Shown: in pieces, positions 1 to 12,071 of the stretch
Layout of the letters: each line of letters opens with the position of its first letter
Position numbering within the stretch: position 1 is the stretch's first letter
Source of the DNA: Mayamaea pseudoterrestris
Taxonomy: Eukaryota; Bacillariophyta; Bacillariophyceae; Sellaphorales; Sellaphoraceae
DNA length: 64,000 bases
Direction: 5' to 3'
Assembly: GCA_027923505.1 (NCBI GenBank)
Contig: BROI01000009.1
Coordinates: forward strand, 248,001 to 312,000
Program-made: the position numbers and the translations under genes
The notes under the pieces: generated by a model
What the model saw: the letters and a program-made list of their open reading frames with translations, nothing else
Told to the model about the DNA's origin: nothing
Database searches by the model: none

Positions 1-2
1 CC

Positions 3-1718
3 ATATATTGCGAGCACTGGGTCCACGCTGCAATTAAATGGAAAGTCTGCCCAAGTGATTTACAAGAAATTGTTGAGTCGCATACTCTGAGGCACGCGGA
101 AGCGAAAAAAGGAGTGAGTGGTATTGATACTGCTAAAAATTCCGACGATACTATTATGTTGTCGGGTACGGAGTTTGCGAACGCGGAGCAGCAACAATCT
201 GTTCGCGAAAGTCAAGAAGTTAAAATCGGAACTTGGTTCCCGCACGAGATGGATCTTGAATCGTTTTTTAGAAATGTTGAGCAGCATTTTCTAGAGGACA
301 CAACGAAGAGTCGTGCCATTGTGGACACGGGTCGGGAGTTGCCAAAGGGATTTGGAAAGTTGGCTGTTCAAGATCGGAAGGCATTAAAGAAATGTCAGAA
401 AAATGAGCTTTTCGAGGCTAGATTTGGCTTGTCTAATAAGTTTTCCGTTGCTCGCGAAGATCTTGTATCGGGACTTAAACAAGATGGAATAAGTCCCATT
501 GAAAACGTTTACTTAAAGGCGTTTCTCATGATGATTGGCGAACTAGAGGATTTCCATGCACTGCTTACTAACTTTACGTTGACTGACCAGGGAGACGGCG
601 TCACAGCCATAAATGCGGAGTTTAGTGTGAGCAACCTCCGTCTAATGACTGGCACCGAGATGCAACGCCGATTGAAGCGGATGGGTGCTGCATTCGAGGC
701 TGCAACAGACAGTGGTTATTTTCAGATCCTCGTTGCTAGAGCCGCTAAATCAGAGACGGGTTGGTCGGAACGCGTGCGCAATCAGGTGGTTAACGAATGT
801 TTGCTTGCTGATGACGACCTCGACGAAAGTGAGGACGACTATGTGCTTAAGGATATGACAACAAAGAACTATTCCATCGGTGAAAGGAATGAGGTTACTA
901 ATGGAGTATGGAACCAAACAGAAGATGACGGTCGGTTTTCTGTACAATCTCCAAGCAACGCTACCCAGGCACCTTACGGGGGCAGGCTCGGTTCGCAGCT
1001 TCTTCACGCTGTTGTCGAGCACGCGAAGGAACACCAGCCAAAAGTGATCGCGATTGGCGATGTCCACGGTTGCGCTGATGAGCTACAAGATCTTTTACGG
1101 GAGTGCGACTATAGACCAGGAGATCTAGTTGTTTTACTGGGAGATCTTGTGTGCAAAGGTCCTAGCAGCATCGCCGTCGTGGAGATGTCTCGAGAAATCG
1201 GCGCAGTCGCGATTTGCGGAAATCATGACTTTGAAATGAGACGGTGGCAGAAGGCCATCGATTCAGGAGTCGAGCGCCCTGCGATCGGTACCGAACACTT
1301 CCATATTGCCACACGCCTCTCCAAAGCTTGTTTGGCATGGGTGACTAACTTGCCTTGGTACATTTCAAGCAAGGAACTGGGCGCACTCTTCGTTCACGCT
1401 GGTTTTGTGAGTGGCATTCGACTTGCGAAACAGAATCCGCGCCTCATGACGAACATGAGGTCTATTTTGCCGGATGGAACTGTCACATCCAAATTTTTCA
1501 ATAATTGGCCTTGGGCGAGACTTTGGGATGGCCCTCAGACTGTCTACTTTGGTCACGATGCTGATCGGGGACTGCAACAATATGAGCACGCTATCGGACT
1601 AGACACTGGGTGCGTTTATGGTGGACGCTTGACTGCGTGTATACTTCCCGAGAAGCGACTTGTCAGCGTGAGTGCCAGGAGGGAATACTTCAAGTATCGA
1701 CGAAAGCACTACGACTAG
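3..1718 (+). CDS. ApaH-like metallophosphatase (ALPH), 5' partial
   Basis: The reading frame is open from the window edge to the TAG at 1716-1718, so the true start lies upstream; a GTG at 114 is not convincing. The C-terminal part is a calcineurin-like phosphoesterase of the ApaH/PPP type: GDVHG near nt 1057, GDLVCKGP near 1141, GNHD near 1218, then HAGF and GHDADRG. These are the metal-binding histidine, aspartate and asparagine motifs of the superfamily. ApaH-like phosphatases split dinucleoside polyphosphates, and in trypanosomes a member removes mRNA caps; which activity applies here is unknown. The N-terminal ~340 residues are charged, contain an acidic stretch (DDDLDESEDD), and resemble no family I can name. 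The opening residues (CEHW...HTLRHAEAKKG) look Cys/His-rich and may be the end of another domain. Confidence 0.8.
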   Translation: MYCEHWVHAAIKWKVCPSDLQEIVESHTLRHAEAKKGVSGIDTAKNSDDTIMLSGTEFANAEQQQSVRESQEVKIGTWFPHEMDLESFFRNVEQHFLEDTTKSRAIVDTGRELPKGFGKLAVQDRKALKKCQKNELFEARFGLSNKFSVAREDLVSGLKQDGISPIENVYLKAFLMMIGELEDFHALLTNFTLTDQGDGVTAINAEFSVSNLRLMTGTEMQRRLKRMGAAFEAATDSGYFQILVARAAKSETGWSERVRNQVVNECLLADDDLDESEDDYVLKDMTTKNYSIGERNEVTNGVWNQTEDDGRFSVQSPSNATQAPYGGRLGSQLLHAVVEHAKEHQPKVIAIGDVHGCADELQDLLRECDYRPGDLVVLLGDLVCKGPSSIAVVEMSREIGAVAICGNHDFEMRRWQKAIDSGVERPAIGTEHFHIATRLSKACLAWVTNLPWYISSKELGALFVHAGFVSGIRLAKQNPRLMTNMRSILPDGTVTSKFFNNWPWARLWDGPQTVYFGHDADRGLQQYEHAIGLDTGCVYGGRLTACILPEKRLVSVSARREYFKYRRKHYD

Positions 1719-1811
1719 CGAGTTACTTCCGCTGAAACTCAACGATCGCAATCTATTCTTCATAATTAAAAGACGCTAGTAACTCTTATACTTTAATATT
1801 CAGTACTAGGT

Positions 1812-2450
1812 TTATCGAAACATGCTGTCGACTTTTTGAGCCTCCCGCTCCATGAGTGCTATGGGTCGAAGAATATTGCTCTTATTTGTCTCGACAACAT
1901 AGCCATTCTGGACCATTTCACCTACTAGAAAATGCACCTCCTCCAACTGATACATGATGTCCAGCCTGTGGAAAGGAAGCGAAGCGTGAGAAAAAGAGCC
2001 ATGTTCCAGGTGCGACGCAGAAGGCGACTTACTCGCAAATGGAACCCGCCCACTTGTCCATTGTTTCCACAAGCGTATGAATAAATTCAAGCATTCCAAG
2101 CTCATTCTCCGTATTCTCCGCATCTCCCTTGTCGGGTTTCGTTCCCACAATGAAGAATAAACTGGCATAGCGACGGTAAATGACCTTGTATCCCCGATAC
2201 TCGAGAAAGCTACACTGGAGCTCCGACCGACTCAAGCACTTGCGAATGATTTCTGACTCGAGCGCGACACGCTCCTCCATAGATATCCATTCATAGTAAC
2301 TGGAGAAGCGAGTCTGACCTTGTTTATTACTGAAAAACACATCAGGTTGAGGAAAGATGTGAGCAACATCATGCTGTCTGTCTGCGATAACAATGCTGCG
2401 CTACTTCTCACTCCTTCTAGCACGTACACCATCAATATAAAGGAAATCAT
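1812..2450 (-). CDS. AP4S1: AP-4 adaptor complex sigma subunit
   Basis: Three exons on the minus strand: 2450-2428, 2329-2033 and 1965-1812. Introns are 98 bp (GTACGT...TTTTCAG) and 67 bp (GTAAGT...CCACAG). The spliced protein begins MISFILMVNKQGQTRFSSYYE and continues through CLSRSELQCSFLEYRGYKVIY and ELDIMYQLEEVHFLVGEMV to NGYVVETNKSNIL. This matches the small (sigma) clathrin-adaptor chain over its full length (about 157 residues) and is closer to AP-4 sigma than to AP-1/2/3 sigma, judged from remembered sequences. AP-4 is a trans-Golgi coat adaptor that works without clathrin. The first exon carries only 23 coding bases. The start codon is about 280 bp from the divergent Cpn60 start. Confidence 0.9.
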
Positions 2451-2489
2451 GTTTTACAAGTCGAAAAGCTGCATATATTAGTATTGTAG

Positions 2490-4598
<2,109 letters not shown>

Positions 4599-4707
4599 AA
4601 AGTGGCGCACGGCTATCAATTGTATAAGTGAAAGCTAGTCACATTTTGCTAGTAGATATGTAATTGGCGAGGGGTATTGGTTTATTAATGTACCGTAGCG
4701 GTATACA

Positions 4708-6246
4708 CTAATAGCGCTCAGCAAATTTCTGATTCAACTTTGTAATGCCGCTCCCGTCTTGATCTGTTGGTGCTCGCCAAGTATCTGTCCTAAAATCTCT
4801 TACAACAGATGCCATATTACTATTGGCAGAAGGTGCCTGTGCAGCTTCGGACATGCCCAAGTTGAGTATTGCCAAAGTACCTTTTCGTGCCAATGGTGCG
4901 CTTGGTTTTGATATCGGTAGTGGTAATGACGATGAAACTGATGCCTGAGATGCACCGAATGCTGTCGAACTATGATGAATGGCACGTGGTCTTTTTGGAG
5001 GTGGTAACATGGAATTCGTGTCACTTAAAGTTCGTGGAGGAGGTGAAACTATCAAGTCATTTGGCTTTTGCGAAGACGGACACTGGACCCGAACACAACT
5101 TAGTTTTACCGGCACGGCAGGTACCTGGCGACCACTTCCCACGTAGCCTGTAACCGGATCCACTGTAAGCTTAGGATTGACAAGCTTTAGGAGTTTAATC
5201 GTGGCGTGAAGCGATTTCTCAAGGGTACGCTGCTGAGTGTAAAGTTTCTCGAGATTATCCGTCGACAAGTCTAGATCGGTTTTTGCAAAAAAAGCTTCCT
5301 CAACGTCATCAGCATCCTTTAACCGCTGCAATCGATCCTGTTTCTGCAAATGCATCTGCTTGGTCGTCGCTACGGCTTGCTCTATTGTGCCAATTTGCTG
5401 TACAATCGCTTTAAATGTGACAGACAAGCTGGCCTCGGTCTCGGTCTCGGTCTCGGGGCAACGCCATCTGTCTGTCTTGTTAGTTCGGTCGTCTACTTCT
5501 TCCTCTTCCAATAAACAACTTTCGCGTTCCTTGCCTGTTGCAGGACTTTCAGGGTTCAAGTTTTTCAACAGCGAATCCTCAGCAGCTTGGATGACCTGTT
5601 GCAACTGCTCCTTCCGTGCGCGATTGCGCTCAAGTTGCCGCTCCTGCCCCTGCGTCAACTCACCTTTGACGCAAATCCGTTCCGACTCTTGCTGAATATG
5701 TTCCACTTTAATTTTGTTTGCTTTGAAACGCTCCCAGTCTTTGCGAAGCTTTGTAGGCACTTTTGACTCATCGCGAAATAATCCTTCCAGCGACAGGGGC
5801 AATTGATCAAGCGTTCCATGTTCAGTTCCATTACCACTAGCTGTGTTTACATCCTCCCTGACGCTTGTTATAATGTCATTTGTACTTTGAAACTCCATTT
5901 GGATTTGATCTGAGCCACTCGAGAGGTGTTGTTCCTCTAGGAAGTAGAGTCGAGTGCTTGCGCCAAATTGGATGACAGTCCCTGCTGTTAGCAATGATTT
6001 TTGCGTAATTTTCGTCCTGTCGACAAAAGTCCCATGCGTACTAAAATCTTCAATCGTCAATGAATCCAAATAAATGACCGCATGCATCCGCGAACAGCTC
6101 TCATGCGCCAAAACGATGGTCGCATCTTCAGACCTTCCCACCACCGTGGCCGGCTCAACGAGTCGATGCTGAGCAATCTGGACTCCATCTTTCACTTCCG
6201 TCAAGAACCACTGGGATTTAGGTCGTGTATCAGCATAGTCGCTCAT
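4708..6246 (-). CDS. FHA-domain protein, kanadaptin-like
   Basis: Single exon of 512 residues from ATG 6246 (a TTG further upstream is rejected). An FHA phosphothreonine-binding domain covers about residues 8-115, with the core GRSEDATIVL, SCSRMHAVIY and STHGTFVDRTKI. After it comes a charged coiled-coil region with ELTQGQERQLERNRARKEQL and a short acidic EEEEVDDRT box. The FHA domain, QE-rich helix and D-D-R-T box in this order recall kanadaptin (SLC4A1AP), a nuclear FHA protein, but I cannot prove this orthology. The C-terminal ~150 residues are Pro/Ser-rich and probably disordered. A run of GAGACC-type repeats near 5443-5457 encodes an ETETETE track. Divergent to the HAD phosphatase gene. 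Confidence 0.75.
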   Translation of the reverse strand: MSDYADTRPKSQWFLTEVKDGVQIAQHRLVEPATVVGRSEDATIVLAHESCSRMHAVIYLDSLTIEDFSTHGTFVDRTKITQKSLLTAGTVIQFGASTRLYFLEEQHLSSGSDQIQMEFQSTNDIITSVREDVNTASGNGTEHGTLDQLPLSLEGLFRDESKVPTKLRKDWERFKANKIKVEHIQQESERICVKGELTQGQERQLERNRARKEQLQQVIQAAEDSLLKNLNPESPATGKERESCLLEEEEVDDRTNKTDRWRCPETETETEASLSVTFKAIVQQIGTIEQAVATTKQMHLQKQDRLQRLKDADDVEEAFFAKTDLDLSTDNLEKLYTQQRTLEKSLHATIKLLKLVNPKLTVDPVTGYVGSGRQVPAVPVKLSCVRVQCPSSQKPNDLIVSPPPRTLSDTNSMLPPPKRPRAIHHSSTAFGASQASVSSSLPLPISKPSAPLARKGTLAILNLGMSEAAQAPSANSNMASVVRDFRTDTWRAPTDQDGSGITKLNQKFAERY

Positions 6247-6627
6247 TATAGCATACAAAGTATAGGCGCACAAATATTGTTGAAATTCGTTGCAACATCA
6301 AGATCATGGACGCGACGCGACGATGCTGGCAGTGGAAGTCACCGAAGTCGAATTCATTACCGCTTCACTCGGTCGTGAATTCAATTATTCATTGCCGCTT
6401 ACAGTACTGTATTACTACTTTGTTGCATCATTCTTGTCGGCCATGTTACTCGTCATCCCAGTGCATACTCTGCTTGACTTCTCCTGACAATTATAAAGAT
6501 ACTGGCACATCAAGCAAGAACAAGGGCAGAATTGGCGTTCTCAGAGTGTTGGAAAGTCTTACTCCTCCCGTAGACATCTGGCATTCTGGATTCGACCGCT
6601 CTCAAGGACAACGCTGGTATACCGGTA
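6247..6627. promoter_or_regulatory. Divergent intergenic region, FHA gene / HAD phosphatase
   Basis: A 381-bp gap between the ATG codons of two divergent genes. I see no conserved coding sequence. It contains one TACCGGTA palindrome at 6620-6627, ending directly against the ATG of the HAD gene at 6628. No clear TATA box. Confidence 0.5.
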
Positions 6628-7959
6628 ATGGCAGCAGTCGGTAGGCAGATGATGAAACATTCGGTCATTATTTGTGTGCTAATGCAATGGCAACCATGCA
6701 ATGCGTTCCTTCTACCTTTCAATGCGCAAAGGCATACGAGAGTTTCCGGCCACATGTCTGTGGACGACTTTGGGTTTCCCGTCCATGATTCAGATGGACA
6801 ACTTGACAAGCGGCAGATTTTTACGCCACCCAGCAAGGGCGACTTGTATACAGACGAGGAGCTTGAGAACCTGTTCAAATTGCACAATCAAATAAAAGAT
6901 ACAACTAGCAAAAGATCCGACAATCAGTATCCGATACTGCCCTCCACCTCCATGCACGACATTGTCTTGGCGGCACTCAGAGACATTGATAGTCTTCCAG
7001 GAAAGTCTGTTAACAGCCAAAAACCAATCGACAAGTTTGCATTGCCCACCGTTTACCCCGTCACGCTCACGATGCGAAATGTACTACCAAACATTCGCAT
7101 GATTGCCTCAGATGTTGACGGCACCCTGCTCACCTCGCAACACAATCTACATCCTCGTACCGCGCGCGCCATTGAACTGGCATTGGCAGCCACCAAGGAT
7201 CCAGCTCAACCGTTAGAGTACTTTATTCTTGCCACTGGCAAGTCGCGTGCCGGAGCGTTGAACAGTTTGGGTTCCTCCAAGCTACAAATGATGCTTTCGC
7301 AGAATCCAGGCGTATATCTTCAAGGCTTGTATTGCGTGGATGCGTCAGGGCAAGTTATTTACGAGAAACGATTGGCATCCAAAGTAGTTGCGGCTGCTAT
7401 AGAATTGTCGATTCGCTCAGGAACGTCGTTGTTCTGCTACGACGGTGACTCTATCCAAGCCAGTACATCGTCGTCGACGAAGCACATACGTGAGTTTAAC
7501 GTTCGATGGGGCGAGCCAGAACCCCTACGAGTAGACGATAATCAGAGTCTCGTCTCTTTTTCGAAAGGATACCACAAGGTTCTCCTCATGGACGACGACA
7601 CCGACAAGATTCGGTCGATTCGTCCCCTGGTGGAATCGCTCGCGGCAAAATTTGGTTGCGTCGTTACGCAAGCGGTTTCCACCATGTTAGAGCTGCTCCC
7701 GCCAAACAGCGGCAAGGAAGTGGGCGTACTAAAGCTTTGCGAAGCCCTTGGTGTACAAGATGGAGAGCGTATGGCGATTGGCGACGGAGAAAATGATATT
7801 GAATTTCTTCGTGGTGCAGCTTTCGCCGTAGCGGTCGGCAACGCTGTTCCATTGGCCAAGGACGCAGCCGACTTGGTCCTAATGGAAACTAACAACGACG
7901 GAGGAGCTGGCGTTGCTATTGAGCTATTTGGTTTAAACAAGATATTCTTGGACGAGTAG
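6628..7959 (+). CDS. HAD-superfamily phosphatase (Cof type), probably plastid
   Basis: Single exon of 443 residues. The N-terminus, counted from either ATG 6628 or ATG 6649 (MMKHSVIICVLMQWQPCNAF), is a signal peptide followed by NAFLLPF, a plastid-type Ala-Phe motif. The catalytic part starts near residue 160 with ASDVDGTLLTS, the HAD motif I nucleophile Asp and general acid Asp. It ends with GDGENDIEFLRGAAFAVAVG, the motif IV metal site of Cof-type (class IIB) phosphatases. The region between them matches the expected C2 cap. Cof-type enzymes dephosphorylate sugar phosphates, pyridoxal phosphate or other small phosphate esters; the substrate cannot be read from sequence. The first ~130 mature residues are not recognisable. 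Confidence 0.85.
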   Translation: MAAVGRQMMKHSVIICVLMQWQPCNAFLLPFNAQRHTRVSGHMSVDDFGFPVHDSDGQLDKRQIFTPPSKGDLYTDEELENLFKLHNQIKDTTSKRSDNQYPILPSTSMHDIVLAALRDIDSLPGKSVNSQKPIDKFALPTVYPVTLTMRNVLPNIRMIASDVDGTLLTSQHNLHPRTARAIELALAATKDPAQPLEYFILATGKSRAGALNSLGSSKLQMMLSQNPGVYLQGLYCVDASGQVIYEKRLASKVVAAAIELSIRSGTSLFCYDGDSIQASTSSSTKHIREFNVRWGEPEPLRVDDNQSLVSFSKGYHKVLLMDDDTDKIRSIRPLVESLAAKFGCVVTQAVSTMLELLPPNSGKEVGVLKLCEALGVQDGERMAIGDGENDIEFLRGAAFAVAVGNAVPLAKDAADLVLMETNNDGGAGVAIELFGLNKIFLDE

Positions 7960-8044
7960 ACACATACATTATAATCTGCATCTGTATGTCAACTTGTATC
8001 GTGCTCTCACCGCTGACGTACGGTAACCTTTCCCAAACTCCAGT

Positions 8045-8770
8045 CTAAATAATGCGCTCCATTTCCGTCGCGTACGTCAAACTCTGATGGATCCATTCCA
8101 TGGATGGAATATCCGAGGCGGCATGCGCCGCGGGTGGCGGAGCAAAGGTAATTTTGTCCGGCTCCATGATCCAGTCCTCTCGCTCCGCCGCAACGTAGTC
8201 GAGGAGTTCCTGCTTGCTGCCAAACTTGAGCAAGTTCGCAGCATCTCCCAGAGGCAACTCCTGATAGGCTACTTCCAAACAATCAGCAATGCTATCGCGA
8301 ACCGTTTGCAATAAATGGTCCATGAATAGCTGGTAGGAAGGGTCTGGAATCTGTCCAACCTCATCGTAGATACCTACCATCAACTTTCTTTCCAACGCAA
8401 TCGGAAAGGAAGTGAGTGGATCTGACGCTTCCAGGTCCGTCAAAAGTTCCAACTGCGCATGAAACTCTGCCAGGCGATTGTCCACGAGCAGGTGCATGAG
8501 GTTTAACCCGGTTACCAAGGCTTTGCGAGGAGTGGAGACTCCGCTCTTGTAGAGCGGTTGAAGCTGCGCCATGTTACGCGCAAAAGCTTGTAAGTCTCCC
8601 TCCATGACGGAAATTAATACTCCAAGCTCGAGAGCGTAGGCAGACTCGTCGGAAGTGCCGCCGTGAAGGAGAGCAACCTTGAGATTATTCAACGACTGTT
8701 TGCTCTGGTCAATGTTCCCGGCTTTTACGAAAGATTCAAGTTGCTGCAGCAAGCTAGAAATACTGGACAT
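8045..8770 (-). CDS. RPN12: 26S proteasome regulatory subunit RPN12
   Basis: Single exon of 241 residues from ATG 8770 (MSSISSLLQQLESFVKAGN); an earlier in-frame ATG at 8809 is possible but adds only 13 residues. The protein matches the CSN8/PSMD8/eIF3K family of PCI-type lid subunits: helical N-terminus, LALLHGGTSDESAYALELG-like middle, NRLAEFHAQLELL, FPIALERKLMVGIYDEV, and the C-terminal APPPA segment. RPN12 is a lid subunit of the 19S regulatory particle and takes part in late lid assembly onto the base. Length is close to the usual 250-270. The gene is divergent to arogenate dehydrogenase. Confidence 0.9.
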   Translation of the reverse strand: MSSISSLLQQLESFVKAGNIDQSKQSLNNLKVALLHGGTSDESAYALELGVLISVMEGDLQAFARNMAQLQPLYKSGVSTPRKALVTGLNLMHLLVDNRLAEFHAQLELLTDLEASDPLTSFPIALERKLMVGIYDEVGQIPDPSYQLFMDHLLQTVRDSIADCLEVAYQELPLGDAANLLKFGSKQELLDYVAAEREDWIMEPDKITFAPPPAAHAASDIPSMEWIHQSLTYATEMERII

Positions 8771-9193
8771 GGTTCTATATGTGATCGTCGAGATTAATAC
8801 GCGTATCAAGTCTGTCTGTCAATACAGTAGCACTACAGCGGCGGTATCAACAAAAAGATGTCATGGTCGTGACGATGTCGAACGATGGTCGCAGACGATT
8901 GCGTCGCACCGGGCTCGTACATTACCATTACCGGTACGACGCTTACGATGATGACAACCGCTCGTTGCGCGACCGGTCACAACATGGAGCCGAGATAGCA
9001 CGAGTACAATTGAACCTCGTTGTCCGACTTGCCGAGCACATCAACGTTGTCTCGAAACAAAGGGAGACGAAACTTCGATTTACACTGGAGTGTTGGTCAC
9101 TCCCTTTCAAGCCGCAACTTTGTTATCAGTAGTCACATCTGTGCCAAGTAAAAGCAAAGGTGCTTCTTCGATACAGAAGCACTTCTTAATGTT
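8771..9193. promoter_or_regulatory. Divergent intergenic region, RPN12 / dehydrogenase
   Basis: A 423-bp gap with no supported gene. It holds one TACCGGTA palindrome at 8929-8936, roughly mid-way. Several short open frames cross it but show no family resemblance. Confidence 0.5.
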
Positions 9194-10499
9194 ATGAGAC
9201 TATCATCTACTCGAAGTGTCTCTGTCATTATTTGTTTCCTTAGTGGTCTCGTCGTCGCTGCTTTTAGTTCTGCTACCAAAAACATGCCAACAATTGGGTC
9301 TAACAAAAGACGGCGAGTTGCTGTCCGACGAGGTTTGACGGAGAATGCCGATGAGAGCAATCGAGTAGGCAAGCTAGAAGAACTGAAACAAAAGGAGATT
9401 GAACTATCAAAACTACTAGCAGACGTTAGACGAGAAAAGATGTTCGAGCTACGCGCCAAACCGTTGCGAATTGGTATGTGCATGTTGCTATGAGGATTTA
9501 TGGTTTATTGTTCCATGACTCATGACTCGGATGAATGATGGTCTCATTATTCATTTTTTAGGAATTGTCGGCTTTGGACGCTTTGGCCAATTTATCGCCA
9601 GAACGTTTGCGAAGTATAGTCATGTGGTGGTCACCAGTCGCAGCGACTACTCAAAACTTGCGGCATCCATGGGTAATGTTACCTATGTTCCACTTTCGGA
9701 TCCAAAAGCCTTTCTTGACCAGCAGCTCGATGTCATTGTCTTTTGCGTCTCCATTACCAGTTTTGAAGACACTGTTCGACAATTTACGCCTTTTTTGAAG
9801 ATTCTTGTAGCGGCGGAGCGCGCCAAAGGTGGCATTCACTTTGCACCGCTCATTGTTGATGTACTTTCTGTTAAGGAACATGCCAGGGACATTTTGCTTG
9901 AGGAATTGCCGACAGAGTGCGATATCTTATGCACGCATCCGATGTTCGGGCCAGACTCGGGTCGCAATGGATGGAAGGGACTTAACTTTGTGTATGAGAA
10001 GACGCGGATTGATGGGTGTCTCTTGGATCCTGACACAACGTCGGACTCGGGTGAGAATTTTGTTGACGAGTTTGGTCAGAGACATTCGGTGCCTGAGGAT
10101 AGTGAAGCTCATGTGGAAGGCATGGATCGGATGGAGCGTTTTCTTTCAATTTTCGAAGAAGAAGGATGCCGAATGGTCCCCATGAGCTGCCGCGAACATG
10201 ACGCGCATGCAGCGAATTCACAATTTGTCACTCACCTCGTCGGTCGAGTACTTGGGCAGCAAGGTTTAGGAGAGACGCCCATCGATACAAGCGGCTTTCA
10301 ATCAGTTTTAAAGCTCGTTCAAACGACGACTGCGGACAGCTTTGACCTTTTCTACGGGTTGTACAAGTACAACCAAAAGAACAGTCTTTCCACAATTCAG
10401 CAGCTTCAAGCAGCCATGGACGACGTTGTGGCGAACTTGAATGCAAGGGAGAAGGAAGAACAGGAGGAGCGGGAAGCGACAAATGCTTCCACTTTTTAA
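9194..10499 (+). CDS. Arogenate/prephenate dehydrogenase, plastid type
   Basis: Two exons, 9194-9473 and 9562-10499, with an 88-bp intron (GTATGT...TTTTTTAG); product 405 residues. The junction restores the dinucleotide-binding motif LRIGIVGFGRFGQF, which starts the Rossmann fold. Further family marks are CTHPMFGPDSG (substrate-binding loop) and a helical C-terminal part containing HDAHAANSQFVTHLVGR. This is the TyrA-like family that makes tyrosine from arogenate or prephenate with NAD(P). Plant-type enzymes prefer arogenate and NADP; I cannot decide here. The N-terminus MRLSSTRSVSVIICFLSGLV followed by VAAFSSATK is a signal peptide with a plastid-type Phe motif, so the enzyme likely works in the plastid, where aromatic amino acids are made. 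A Glu/Lys-rich helix links the transit region to the Rossmann fold. Confidence 0.9.
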
Positions 10500-10570
10500 T
10501 GGCTTAATGCGTATGTATCAACTCTCTATGTTTACTGTATGTTCATTATATACTGCCAGCGTCACTTCCT

Positions 10571-11776
10571 TTACTTCGTCTGCCGCCGTTGTCTGCTAGC
10601 AGCTGCGCTCATAACGCTCTTGACGAGTCGAAAAATCAGATCCCCTGCGACACGCAGTGCAGCATAGTCCACGTAGACGATCCGCAACGCTTCAACGACG
10701 GGAGGTGTTTTAGCGCCGACGAAGCAACCTCGGACGACATTCAAGCGCCTACCATCACCTTCAGGCATTAATGACTCCCACTCGCCGAATGCAGCCAACA
10801 TTGCGTCATAATGATCACTATACTGTTGGCGTTTGCTATCAAGTCTAGTCCTTATTGTAGGAGGATGCTTTTTGAGCTCCAGCATGATTTCTCGCATCAC
10901 CTCTGCTGGGTTGCAGCGGTCGAGGCCGCACACGCTTTCTGCCGTTTCCTGCAGGCCCACCATCATGTCGACGAATGTAACCTTGTTGGAATCATCTTTA
11001 CACAAACGTTCCAGCAAATCGTCAACCGAATCATATCCAAGAACAGAAGTGGCCGTGTTGGTCAGCCCACTTTCGCGCAGTTGATCCACCGTCAAAAATG
11101 CATCTCCATTTAATCGAGCGGCGACCGACACAAAGGCGAGCCTGGTTGCTTCCACGTCGGCTTTTGACAATGCTGTGTTTTGTACAATCATATTAACCTC
11201 TTCTTCTCGCTCTCGCTGCGAATCAATCATGAGCTGCTGGAGTCGAGCGTACAACCACCGGCCTGCCACTCTCAAAGGATACAAGTCTTCGTACAAGACT
11301 TCAAAGGATCGATAGACGGGAGCGCATCCTGCGGATGCCGCGATCCCCTCAAAAACGGTGCGCATACGTGGATCCCGTAGAGAATCAATGTTGTGCTGAG
11401 AATAGTGAGCAAACTCTCCAAGCATATTGCGAAACTCCAGCTCCAGCTTGGTTAGGTTACGGTCCTTTAGTGGAGGAAGCGTGTATAAAACCCGGTCCTC
11501 AATCTCCATCATGGGACGCTCTGCTCCGAGGGCATAAGCAGTTAATTGTCTATGAGTCGGTAGATTACTGACGCGTGAATATATTTCTTTGACGAATGTT
11601 TGTGATCCTGCTGGCATCATTTGAATCTGCAGCGAGGCCTGATGCACCGTCGTAAATGAATGCACTCTGTGAATAAGCAGGAAGCAGCAAGGAAGGGCGA
11701 ATGAGCCGAGCTTCACTCTCCCTACCAGCCTTCTTGAGTATGTTCCATTTTTTACTATTCTCTCTAATTTAATCAT
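10571..11776 (-). CDS. Uncharacterised protein with internal duplication and EF-hand-like centre
   Basis: Single exon of 401 residues; I do not recognise the family. The N-terminus has a basic then hydrophobic stretch (GSFALPCCFLLIHRVHSF) ending in HSFTTVHQ, which could be a signal peptide with a plastid-type Phe motif, though it is preceded by ~25 residues. Two related helical segments are visible, about residues 135-183 and 346-395. They align without gaps around FEVLYEDLYPLRVAG and LRIVYVDYAALRVAG. Between them lies a region with two EF-hand-like pieces (LNGDAFLTVDQLRESG and KDDSNKVTFVDMM), incomplete as calcium loops. The C-terminus is basic. The gene is divergent to another uncharacterised plastid-type protein and shares a 295-bp promoter with it. 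Confidence 0.7.
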   Translation of the reverse strand: MIKLERIVKNGTYSRRLVGRVKLGSFALPCCFLLIHRVHSFTTVHQASLQIQMMPAGSQTFVKEIYSRVSNLPTHRQLTAYALGAERPMMEIEDRVLYTLPPLKDRNLTKLELEFRNMLGEFAHYSQHNIDSLRDPRMRTVFEGIAASAGCAPVYRSFEVLYEDLYPLRVAGRWLYARLQQLMIDSQREREEEVNMIVQNTALSKADVEATRLAFVSVAARLNGDAFLTVDQLRESGLTNTATSVLGYDSVDDLLERLCKDDSNKVTFVDMMVGLQETAESVCGLDRCNPAEVMREIMLELKKHPPTIRTRLDSKRQQYSDHYDAMLAAFGEWESLMPEGDGRRLNVVRGCFVGAKTPPVVEALRIVYVDYAALRVAGDLIFRLVKSVMSAAASRQRRQTK

Positions 11777-12071
11777 CAGCTCCTAATTCTGCAACGAATC
11801 CCAGATATAGAACGGCGCATTAGCCCCATGGTAGCTGGTCGTCGTCGTTTTTCTGGAACATCGCGATGACGCTAAAAGATATCGTACCGGTATCTGGGTG
11901 AGTGCCGGAACGACGAGAAGTCACATGCCGTCATCACCCATTTTTGTTTCGTCTGCCTTTGACCGAATGATCAGCGCCATGCCGGCTGTTGTTGCGGTAA
12001 TCCTGTTATAGTTGAATAAGAAAAGACGGTAGTTGCCCCTGCACTACTCCCAAGCTTTATCTGGAGCTAGC
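11777..12071. promoter_or_regulatory. Divergent intergenic region between two unknown plastid-type genes
   Basis: A 295-bp gap with one TACCGGTA palindrome at 11885-11892. No coding sequence recognised. Confidence 0.45.

Noticed and set aside
750-1067. Minus-strand open frame opposite the phosphatase
   Set aside because: It mirrors codon structure of the plus-strand gene and has no family resemblance.
5443-5457. GTCTCG microsatellite as a regulatory repeat
   Set aside because: It is coding (ETETETE) within the FHA protein, so treated as part of the gene.
7542-7940. Long minus-strand frame (132 codons) rich in Ser and Pro
   Set aside because: Opposite the HAD domain; low-complexity composition follows from codon complement.
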